Source: DASXTC01 sp036505635
GTDB lineage: Bacteria; Acidobacteriota; Polarisedimenticolia; JACPZX01; DASXTC01
Length of the DNA: 64,000 nucleotides
NCBI GenBank assembly: GCA_036505635.1
Contig: DASXTC010000010.1
Span: 107,090-171,089, forward strand
Direction of reading: 5' to 3'
Below the pieces are notes generated by a model. It saw nothing but the letters and a program-made list of their open reading frames with translations. It ran no database searches and was not told the DNA's origin. The stretch's first letter is position 1; each line of letters begins with the position of its first letter. The position numbers and the translations under genes were made by a program. Shown piece by piece: positions 33,268 through 40,342 of this stretch.

Positions 33268-36200
33268 ATGCTGACGCCCGAGGTGATTAGGTCGAGGACC
33301 GCGCGGGGGCTGGCCGCGCTCGCGGTGCTGGCCGCCGCCCTCCTGATGCCCGGGGAATCCGTCGCCCAGTTCGGCTGGTTCGGCAAGAACAAGGTGATCT
33401 ACACCGACTTCGAGTGGCACGTCTACCACGCGCCGCACTTCGACATCTACTACTACCCCCAGGAAGAGCAGTTCCTGGAGCAGATCATCTCCTACGCCGA
33501 GAGCTCATACCTCCATCTGAGCAAGGCGCTCGACCACGAGCTGAAGTTCCGCGTGCCGCTCATCTGCTACCGCACCCACGGCGAGTTCGAGCAGACCAAC
33601 ATCGGCCCGGCGGCAGGCTCGCTCGCGTTCGCCGAGCCGCTGGAGCGCCGGATCGTCATCGCGATCGATCAGCCGCCGGACTTCCTGTACAAGGTGCTCC
33701 ACCACGAGATGGTGCACATCTTCGAGTTCAGCATCCTCTTCCAGGATTCCACGGGCCGGGCCCTGCGCGGCAATCCGCCGAGCTGGTTGATGGAAGGCCT
33801 CGCTTCCTACCTGGCGGACGACGAGGACAGCATCGCCCGGATGATCATCCGGGACGCCGTGGTCAACGGCCTGGTTCCGCCGATCACCAAGGTGCAGGGG
33901 GTCAGCTACCTCGTCTCGTACCGCTTCGGCCACGCCGTATTCGACTTCATCGAGAAAGAGTTCGGCCCGGAGGGGATCCGCAGCTTCCTGTCCGAGTACC
34001 GCAAGGTCCTCCTGAGCGCCAACATCGAGAAAGCGCTCAAGGAGACCTTCAACGTGGACGCCGACGAGTTCGACCGGCGGTTCAGGAGGTACCTCCTGAA
34101 GAAGTACGTCCCGATCCTGCTGGAGAACAACGAGCCGGAGGACCACGGCAAGGAGATCGGCATCAAGCTGCCCGGTGTGTGGACCGTGTCGCCGGCGCTG
34201 TCCCCGTCCGGGGGGCTCATCGCCGCGCTCACCAGCAAGGCGGATGAGATGGACGTCGCGATCATCAACGCCAAGGACGGCGAGCTGATCCGGAACCTGA
34301 CCCGGGGCTACACCACCCAGTACGACTACCTCATCGACTCGGCGACCGAGGGCAAGAACGACCTGTCGTGGTCCCCGTCGGGAGACGAGGTGGCGGTCTT
34401 CGCGCGCAAGGGCAACAAACGCCTGCTGCTGACGTTCAACGCCATCACGGGCCGCGAGGTCCTTTCCGAGGTCATGGACGTCGACGAGGCCGAGTCGCCC
34501 GCCTTCTCCCCGGACGGCGAGCGGATCGCCTTCACCGGAAACAAGAACGGCCAGGTGGACATCTTCGAATACAACATCAAGACAAAGGCGTTGAACAACA
34601 TCACCAACGATTCCTTCTACGACTCGAACCCTTCGTGGTCCGAGGACGGAAAGACGCTGCTCTACAACCGCCGCATCAACGAGTACGAGAAGATCTTCCT
34701 TCTCGACTACGAGGACCCCTCGCAGAAGACCCAGCTCACGTTCGGCGAGAGCAGCGACATCCAGCCGTCCTTCTCGCGCGACGGCAAGCGGATCTACTAC
34801 GCGTCCGACACCGGCGGCGAGGGGATCTTCAACATCTATTCGCTGGATCTGGAGACGGGCGAGGTCAGGCAGTACACCAACGTCATCAGCGGCGCGTTCA
34901 GCCCGCGCGAGCTTCCCGAGGAGGAGGGCAAGCGCCGCCTCGTCACGACGGCATTCTGGCGGTTGACCTTCCGGCTCTACACGGTGGATCTGGGCAATCC
35001 CGTGAAGGTGATCAAGCCGGAGGAGCGCCAGCAGGAGCCCCAGGAGATCGTTCCGTTCGAGTCCTCGATCCAGCTCACGCCGGACGAGTCCGAGAAGGGC
35101 CGCTACGACAAGCTCAAGTTCCACGCCGAGGCCTCGCCCTCGGTCGGCGCCGGCGTGGCCAGCGACGGGACCCTCTTCGGGAACGCCTACATCATCTTCA
35201 CCGACCTCCTGGGGGATCACAACGTCTGGCTCTACCTTCAGTCGGTGGCCAACTTCACCAACATCGACGTCGGCTACGTCAACCTCAAGCGCCGCCTCCA
35301 GTGGTTCACGCAGCTCTACGACCGACGCGACTTCGTGGTGGTGGCGAACTCCTCGGGCAGGCTCGTGAGGGAGCAGGCCAATCGGGAGACGGCCGTGATG
35401 GGCGGGCTGATCTATCCGTTCAACCGGTTCACGCGGATCGAGGGGCGCGTGGGAGTGCTCAACAGGGACGTCATCGGGACAGACCTCCTGCACTTCTCGG
35501 ATCCGAACTCCGGAGCCGACTTCGCCGCCATCAACTTCAGTTTCGAGAACGGGACGTCGCCGTATGTTTCGGCGGCGATCGTCAATGACACCACCCGATA
35601 CAGGGAGTTCGGCGCCTACCACGGCAAGCGCATCCACTTCGAGGTCGCGTCCGCCCCCGCGGCGTCGGGAAGCCTGGGGAGCTACACCGAGTACGCGCTC
35701 GATCTGCGCGCGTACCAGAGGATGACGCGGCGCTCCCTGATCGCCTGGCGTCTGTTTAGCGACGTGCGGGAGGGGGATGGGGCCACTCTCTTCGCCATCG
35801 GCGGGTACAACCAGCTCCGGGGCTACAGGTTCCGGGAGTTCATCGGGGATCGCGCCGTCTACAGCAACCTGGAGCTCCGGTATCCGCTCATCGACGAGCT
35901 GAAGCTCCCATTCGGCTCGATCCGCCAGATCCGGGGCCTGGCGTTCCTCGACGCGGGCACGGCCATGACGCAGGACGGGCTCTTCTACGACAGGTCGTTC
36001 GGCCTCTTCCGCGACTTCAAGCTCTACGACAAGACGGAGCACCGCCTTCAGGACGGCCGGGTCTCGTACGGGCTGGGCTTCTCCTTCAGGCTCGGCTACT
36101 TCGAGCTGTTCTGGACCTTCGCGCGGCGGCTCCCCTTCGGAGAGACCCACATCAGCGGGGCTTGCGAGACCAATATCGAAAACGCGTGCGATCTCACCAC

Positions 36201-36318
36201 GGGCTGCGACACCTCGGCGGAGCTCGAGGCGCTCGCGGCCGCCCTGAAAACCTGCCCCATCGTCGAGACGAAGGACACCGGGTTCCACTCCGACTTCTAC
36301 ATCGGGATTCCGTTCTGA
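33268..36318 (+). CDS. peptidase-MA / PD40 propeller / Omp85-like barrel fusion protein
   Basis: A 1016-residue protein with a signal peptide (GLAALAVLAAALLMPGESVA). Residues about 130-200 contain HHEMVHIFEF (HExxH at H146-H150) and SWLMEGLASYLADDE (E176), the layout of the gluzincin-type peptidase MA group. Residues about 310-600 hold PD40/TolB-like propeller blades (SWSPSGDEVAVFAR, FSPDGERIAFTG, FSRDGKRIYYAS). The C-terminal third (from about 620) is beta-rich and carries GGYNQLRGYRFREFIGD (LRGY at 850-853) and NLELRYPLIDELKLPFGSIR, the conserved Omp85/BamA-like strand motif. It ends with Phe (FYIGIPF), as outer-membrane beta-signals do. It is therefore predicted to be an outer-membrane protein with a periplasmic protease-plus-propeller module. 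It converges with ftsX. Confidence 0.88.
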   Translation: MLTPEVIRSRTARGLAALAVLAAALLMPGESVAQFGWFGKNKVIYTDFEWHVYHAPHFDIYYYPQEEQFLEQIISYAESSYLHLSKALDHELKFRVPLICYRTHGEFEQTNIGPAAGSLAFAEPLERRIVIAIDQPPDFLYKVLHHEMVHIFEFSILFQDSTGRALRGNPPSWLMEGLASYLADDEDSIARMIIRDAVVNGLVPPITKVQGVSYLVSYRFGHAVFDFIEKEFGPEGIRSFLSEYRKVLLSANIEKALKETFNVDADEFDRRFRRYLLKKYVPILLENNEPEDHGKEIGIKLPGVWTVSPALSPSGGLIAALTSKADEMDVAIINAKDGELIRNLTRGYTTQYDYLIDSATEGKNDLSWSPSGDEVAVFARKGNKRLLLTFNAITGREVLSEVMDVDEAESPAFSPDGERIAFTGNKNGQVDIFEYNIKTKALNNITNDSFYDSNPSWSEDGKTLLYNRRINEYEKIFLLDYEDPSQKTQLTFGESSDIQPSFSRDGKRIYYASDTGGEGIFNIYSLDLETGEVRQYTNVISGAFSPRELPEEEGKRRLVTTAFWRLTFRLYTVDLGNPVKVIKPEERQQEPQEIVPFESSIQLTPDESEKGRYDKLKFHAEASPSVGAGVASDGTLFGNAYIIFTDLLGDHNVWLYLQSVANFTNIDVGYVNLKRRLQWFTQLYDRRDFVVVANSSGRLVREQANRETAVMGGLIYPFNRFTRIEGRVGVLNRDVIGTDLLHFSDPNSGADFAAINFSFENGTSPYVSAAIVNDTTRYREFGAYHGKRIHFEVASAPAASGSLGSYTEYALDLRAYQRMTRRSLIAWRLFSDVREGDGATLFAIGGYNQLRGYRFREFIGDRAVYSNLELRYPLIDELKLPFGSIRQIRGLAFLDAGTAMTQDGLFYDRSFGLFRDFKLYDKTEHRLQDGRVSYGLGFSFRLGYFELFWTFARRLPFGETHISGACETNIENACDLTTGCDTSAELEALAAALKTCPIVETKDTGFHSDFYIGIPF

Positions 36319-36333
36319 GCCCGGCCGCGGCCG
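36319..36333. other. palindromic gap between convergent stops
   Basis: The short space between the barrel-protein stop and the ftsX stop contains the 12-base palindrome CGGCCGCGGCCG (36322-36333). It can form a short GC-only hairpin but lacks a T tract, so I do not call it an intrinsic terminator. Confidence 0.3.
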
Positions 36334-37239
36334 TCAGTCGGACAGGAAGCGGCGCAGCGAGAGGGCGCTTCCGATCAGGCCGATGACCAGACCGCAGGCA
36401 GCCAGCGCGAGAGTGGCGGCGGCCGGCAGGAACCGCGCGCCGAGCAGGCCGGCCAGCGCGTTGCCCGACCGGGCCGCGTAGTCGGCCAGGGCGAGGTGGC
36501 CGGCGTAGAGGATCCCGAGGGCGGCCAGCGCTCCGAGCAGACCTTGGAGCATCCCTTCCATCAAGAAGGGGCCCCGGATGAATCCGGCCGTGGCCCCCAC
36601 CAGCCTCATGATCGATATCTCGTCGCGGCGCGCCTGCACGGTCAGCCGGATCACGTTGAAGATGATGAAGACCGAGGCGAGGGCGAGCACCCCGCCCACC
36701 GCCAGGCCGATGCCGGAGAGGACGGCGAGGATCGACACGAGACGCCGGGCCTCCTCCTCGCTGTCCTGCACCATCTCGACGAGGGGCGAGGCTTTCAGCT
36801 CCTCCACCAGGGCCCGCGTGGTCTCGAGCCGTTTATCCCTCTCCCCGCGCACCGAGATCTCGACCGAGGCCGGGAAGGGGTTGACCTGCAGGGCCCCCGC
36901 GGCGGCGGCCAGCCCGGTGAACCGCGTGCGGAAGATCTCGAGCGCCTCCTGCCGACTGATGAAGCGGACCTCGCGGATGGCGGGACGGGACTGAAGGGCG
37001 GAGACGAAGGCGCGGACCTGCTCGGGGCGCTTTTCGATCGCCTCGTCCCTGAAATAGGCGTTGATCTGCACGCGGTTCCACTCCTCGGTGATGACCCGGA
37101 CGTTCTCCACCAGCAGGAGGAAGCCGCCCAGGATGGCGAGCGACGCGGCGATGATCCCCACGGTGATGAGGTTCATCGCCCGGGCGCGGTAGAAGCCGAC
37201 GAGGGCCTCGCGGATGAAGTAACGGAGAGTCTGCAGCAT
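36334..37239 (-). CDS. ftsX: cell-division ABC transporter permease FtsX
   Basis: A 301-residue membrane subunit of the FtsEX complex, which uses ATP to activate peptidoglycan hydrolases at the division site. The N-terminus MLQTLRYFIREALVGFYRAR and the first membrane segment (LITVGIIAASLAILGGFLLL) precede a periplasmic loop (about 50-160), which is the usual FtsX extracellular domain that binds the hydrolase activator. Three further membrane segments follow, including LSGIGLAVGGVLALASVFII. The start ATG 37239 shares one base with the ftsE stop (TGATG), so ftsE and ftsX are translated together. No EnvC or PcsB gene is in the window; the peptidase-MA-like gene just upstream is a possible partner. 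Confidence 0.92.
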   Translation of the reverse strand: MLQTLRYFIREALVGFYRARAMNLITVGIIAASLAILGGFLLLVENVRVITEEWNRVQINAYFRDEAIEKRPEQVRAFVSALQSRPAIREVRFISRQEALEIFRTRFTGLAAAAGALQVNPFPASVEISVRGERDKRLETTRALVEELKASPLVEMVQDSEEEARRLVSILAVLSGIGLAVGGVLALASVFIIFNVIRLTVQARRDEISIMRLVGATAGFIRGPFLMEGMLQGLLGALAALGILYAGHLALADYAARSGNALAGLLGARFLPAAATLALAACGLVIGLIGSALSLRRFLSD

Positions 37240-37925
37240 CAGGTCATCACCGCACGCGCCGGGGCCGCGGGGGGATCGACGACCCTGCCGGCGGAGAGGT
37301 GAATGATCCGGCGGGGGAAGCGGCGCAGGAGGTCCCGATCGTGGGTGGCCACCAGCACGGTGGTTCCGTGGGCGTTGATCTCCTTGAGCAGCAGGATGAT
37401 CTCCTCGGAGAGGTCCGGATCGAGGTTGCCGGTCGGCTCGTCGGCCAGCAGGATGAGCGGCTCGTTTATCAGGGCGCGGGCGATCGCCACGCGCTGCTGC
37501 TCGCCCCCCGAGAGCTGGATAGGGTAGGAGTTCATCTTGTGCTGCAGCGACACCTGTCTGAGGAGCTTCAGGGCGCGGGTCTTGTGTTCGGCGCGCGGCA
37601 CGCCCACGGCCTCCTGCACGAGGGTGAGGTTCTCGATCACGGTCCTGGTCTGGATGAGCTTGAAGTCCTGGAAGATGACGCCGATGACGCGCCGCAGGTA
37701 GGGCACGTCGCGCGCCGGCATCGTCGCCACGTTACGCCCGTTGACGACGACGTTGCCCGACGTGGGGAGCTCCTCGCGCAGCAGCAGGCGCAGCAGCGTG
37801 GTCTTGCCGGCGCCGCTCGGGCCGGTGAGGAAGGCGAACTCCCCCTTCTCGATGTGGAGCGTGACGTCGGAGAGCGCGGTCGAGCCGGTGGGATAGGACT
37901 TCGTCGCATGATGCAGGCGAATCAT
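37239..37925 (-). CDS. ftsE: cell-division ABC transporter ATPase FtsE
   Basis: A 228-residue ABC ATPase. Walker A is GPSGAGKTTLLRLLL, the Q-loop region is VIFQDFKLIQ, the signature is LSGGEQQRVAIARAL and Walker B is LILLADEPTGNLDP. The sequence MIRLHHATKSYPTGSTALSD is the characteristic FtsE N-terminus. It pairs with FtsX downstream. The start ATG 37925 is preceded by a perfect TATAAT at 37935-37940 with only 9 bases between and no Shine-Dalgarno, so ftsEX may be expressed from its own near-leaderless transcript as well as by read-through from the gene 29 bases upstream. Confidence 0.95.
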   Translation of the reverse strand: MIRLHHATKSYPTGSTALSDVTLHIEKGEFAFLTGPSGAGKTTLLRLLLREELPTSGNVVVNGRNVATMPARDVPYLRRVIGVIFQDFKLIQTRTVIENLTLVQEAVGVPRAEHKTRALKLLRQVSLQHKMNSYPIQLSGGEQQRVAIARALINEPLILLADEPTGNLDPDLSEEIILLLKEINAHGTTVLVATHDRDLLRRFPRRIIHLSAGRVVDPPAAPARAVMT

Positions 37926-37934
37926 GGCCGGGAC

Positions 37935-37940
37935 ATTATA
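37935..37940 (-). promoter_or_regulatory. -10 TATAAT for ftsEX
   Basis: A perfect TATAAT on the minus strand, 9 bases before ATG 37925. No -35 at 16-19 bases. It overlaps the gap after the peptidase-MA-like gene, whose stop is at 37955. It suggests a dedicated ftsEX transcript starting within a few bases of the start codon. Confidence 0.5.
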
Positions 37941-37954
37941 GTTTCTTTGCGCGC

Positions 37955-38905
37955 TCAGCCGTAGGGATCTTCCTCGCTCCATCTCTCCAGCACGCGCGCG
38001 GAGCGACGCCGCTTGAGCAGCCAGGCGAGCAGGACCATGAGGGTGATCGCCAGCCAGAGCGTGGCCGACGACGTGATGATCGCCGCCCATCGCGTCCCCC
38101 CGCGGACCTGTTCGGACCACTCCCGCTCGTCGCGCGAGAGGGGACCATCCGCCGCCTCGCTCCAGGCGTTTTCGAAGTCGAGCCCCCGGCGCAGCCCCCT
38201 CAGGACCCCGGCCGGCAGCGCCGAGGAGTGCTTCGCCATGACGAAGCGGAGAAACGAGAAGGCACCGGAGTAGGCGGCCTTCACGAGGACCGGCTGATCC
38301 TCGGCCCTGAAGAAGCCTTCCAGCTCGGACAGGGGGCGCTCCGAGGATGGGATCGGCGACACCCAGAGGTAGAAGAAGTCGAGCCACTCGCCGTCGCGCG
38401 CCAGGTTGGCCGCCACCCCCTCGCGAAACCACCCGGGCATCCGATCCGCGCCTTCCCCCGCGGCGGCCGCCATCAGCAGGTGCGCCGCCTCGTGGGCCAG
38501 CACGCCGGTCAGCTCGCGCTGCCGCCACGAACCCACCCGGTCGGCCCGGATGACGACCGTCCCGATGTCGGGCAGGGCGATACCGGCCGCCCAATCGGGC
38601 ATCGCCGACGAGGCGTCTTCGACGTCCTCATCCGACAACTCGGCTTGCGTGACGAGGTAGAACCGGCAGGCGGGAAGGGGAGGCGCCTCGAGCCTTCGTG
38701 ACAGTCGGTCCAGGATCGAGGGGAGAGCCGCGGCCGCGAGGCCGGCCTCCCGCGACAGCGAGGCGGGATGGACGATGGTGCAGGGTGGCGCGGAGAGCTC
38801 GACGAGTGGGAGGCGGGTCTCCTCGGGCGCGGCGACGGCCGGCGAGAGAGCGAGCAGGGCGATGGGCAGCAGGCTACGCGCGCAGCTTCTTCTTGAGGAT
38901 CTCAT
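37955..38905 (-). CDS. membrane-anchored peptidase-MA-like protein
   Basis: 316 residues with a basic, signal-peptide-like N-terminus (SCARSLLPIALLALSPAVAA) and a C-terminal membrane helix (IITSSATLWLAITLMVLLAWLL) followed by a basic cytoplasmic tail. The zinc motif is LAHEAAHLLM (HExxH) and MPGWFREGVAANLARDG supplies the W-x-x-EG third-ligand motif typical of gluzincin peptidase-MA proteins, as in the large fusion protein nearby. It is therefore a predicted periplasmic membrane-tethered metalloprotease. ATG 38905 overlaps the gatB stop by 32 bases but is the only start giving a good signal. It is followed closely by ftsE-ftsX, which suggests a link to cell-wall remodelling at division; this is inference from context only. 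Confidence 0.78.
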   Translation of the reverse strand: MRSSRRSCARSLLPIALLALSPAVAAPEETRLPLVELSAPPCTIVHPASLSREAGLAAAALPSILDRLSRRLEAPPLPACRFYLVTQAELSDEDVEDASSAMPDWAAGIALPDIGTVVIRADRVGSWRQRELTGVLAHEAAHLLMAAAAGEGADRMPGWFREGVAANLARDGEWLDFFYLWVSPIPSSERPLSELEGFFRAEDQPVLVKAAYSGAFSFLRFVMAKHSSALPAGVLRGLRRGLDFENAWSEAADGPLSRDEREWSEQVRGGTRWAAIITSSATLWLAITLMVLLAWLLKRRRSARVLERWSEEDPYG

Positions 38906-40328
38906 TGACCAGGCCGGGGTTGGCCTTCCCGCCCGTCGCCTTCATGACCTGGCCCACGAACCAGCCGAAGGCGGCGGTCTTGCCCTTGCGGTAGGTTTCG
39001 AGCTGGCCGGGGTTGTCGGCGAGGACTTTGTCGACGGCGGCCTCGATGCTCGCTTCGTCGGAGATCTGAACGAGCCCCTTGCGCCGGATGATCTCGGCGG
39101 GCTCGCCGCCCCCGGCGAACATCTCGTCGAAGACGCTCTTGGCGATCTTGCCGGAGATCGTGCCGTCCTCTATCAGCCGGACCAGCGCGGAGAGGGAGGC
39201 CGGCGGCACGGGGGACCGGTCGATCGTGAGTCTGGCGGCGTTGAGTCTCCCGATCAGCTCGCTGCAGACCCAGTTGGCCGCGGCCTTCGGGTTGCGCGAG
39301 GCGGCGGCGACCGCCTCGTAGTAGTCGGCCAGGGGCTTCTCCAGGGTGATGAACGTGGCGTCCCGGGCCGAAAGCCCGTGCTCGCGCATGAGCCGTGCCC
39401 GCCGCTGCCTGGGCAGCTCGGGGAGCGAGCTCCGGATCTCCTCGATCCAGGCGTCCTCCACGACGAGCGGCGGCAGGTCGGGCTCGGGGAAGTAGCGGTA
39501 ATCCATCGCCTCTTCCTTGGAGCGCATCGGCTCGGTGACGCCCCGGTCGGCGTCGAACAGGCGGGTCTCCTGGGCGATCGACTCGCCGCGCCGCAGCGCG
39601 TCCGACTGCCGGGCGATCTCGTAGTCCAGTGCCCGCATCACGTTGCGGAAGGAGTTGAGGTTCTTGACCTCGACCTTCGTGCCGAGCTTCTCCCTTCCCA
39701 CCGGCCGCACCGACACGTTGGCGTCGCACCGCAGGGACCCTTCCTCCATGTTCCCGTCGCAGACACCCAGGTAGACGAGGATCGATCGCAGCAACGTGAG
39801 GTAGGCGTGCGCCTCCTGGGCGGAGCCGATCTCGGGCTCGCTGACGATCTCGATGAGGGGCACCCCGGAGCGGTTGAAATCCACGTAGGAGCGGCTGTCC
39901 GAATCGGGCATCCCCTCGTGGATCAGCTTGCCGGCGTCCTCCTCCATGTGGATGCGGGTCAGGCCGATCTCCTTGACGGCCTCCCCCGCACCGCCGTCGA
40001 CGTCGATAGGGACCCGGCCGTGCTCGGCCAGGGGCAGCTCGTACTGGCTGATCTGGTAGCCCTTGGGCAGGTCCGGATAGAAGTAGTTCTTGCGGGCGAA
40101 GATGGAGCTCCGGTTGACCCGGCACCCGGTGGCCAGCGCCGCCCTGACGGCGTACTCGACGGCCCTGCGATTGAGCACAGGCAGGACGCCCGGCATCCCC
40201 AGGCAGACGGGGCAGACGTTCGTATTGGGGGGCGCCCCGAACTGCGTGGGACACCCGCAGAAGATCTTCGACGCGGTCTTGAGCTGCGCGTGCACCTCGA
40301 GACCGATGACCGGCTGGAGATCAGTCAT
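38874..40328 (-). CDS. gatB: aspartyl/glutamyl-tRNA amidotransferase subunit B
   Basis: A 484-residue GatB. The start MTDLQPVIGLEVHAQLKTAS is the family signature, the catalytic kinase-like domain contains HMEEDAGKLIHEG, and the zinc motif C24-x-C26-x12-C39-x2-C42 is intact. The C-terminal YqeY-like helical domain runs to GLVNEILKKKLRA. With GatA and GatC it transamidates Glu-tRNA(Gln) or Asp-tRNA(Asn). No gatA or gatC is in the window, so those are elsewhere. It begins 14 bases after the M1 aminopeptidase stop. Confidence 0.96.
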   Translation of the reverse strand: MTDLQPVIGLEVHAQLKTASKIFCGCPTQFGAPPNTNVCPVCLGMPGVLPVLNRRAVEYAVRAALATGCRVNRSSIFARKNYFYPDLPKGYQISQYELPLAEHGRVPIDVDGGAGEAVKEIGLTRIHMEEDAGKLIHEGMPDSDSRSYVDFNRSGVPLIEIVSEPEIGSAQEAHAYLTLLRSILVYLGVCDGNMEEGSLRCDANVSVRPVGREKLGTKVEVKNLNSFRNVMRALDYEIARQSDALRRGESIAQETRLFDADRGVTEPMRSKEEAMDYRYFPEPDLPPLVVEDAWIEEIRSSLPELPRQRRARLMREHGLSARDATFITLEKPLADYYEAVAAASRNPKAAANWVCSELIGRLNAARLTIDRSPVPPASLSALVRLIEDGTISGKIAKSVFDEMFAGGGEPAEIIRRKGLVQISDEASIEAAVDKVLADNPGQLETYRKGKTAAFGWFVGQVMKATGGKANPGLVNEILKKKLRA

Positions 40329-40342
40329 TCAGCGCGGATGCC

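Noticed and set aside
33505..36288. A 927-codon antisense open frame over the barrel-protease gene
   Set aside because: Low-complexity Glu/Val/Arg/Leu composition typical of high-GC shadow frames; the sense gene is well supported.
36319..36333. Intrinsic terminator between the barrel gene and ftsX
   Set aside because: A GC palindrome is present but no T tract follows on either strand.
37926..38594. Upstream extension of the ftsE frame
   Set aside because: It overlaps the peptidase-MA-like gene in another frame, and the FtsE family N-terminus lies at 37925.
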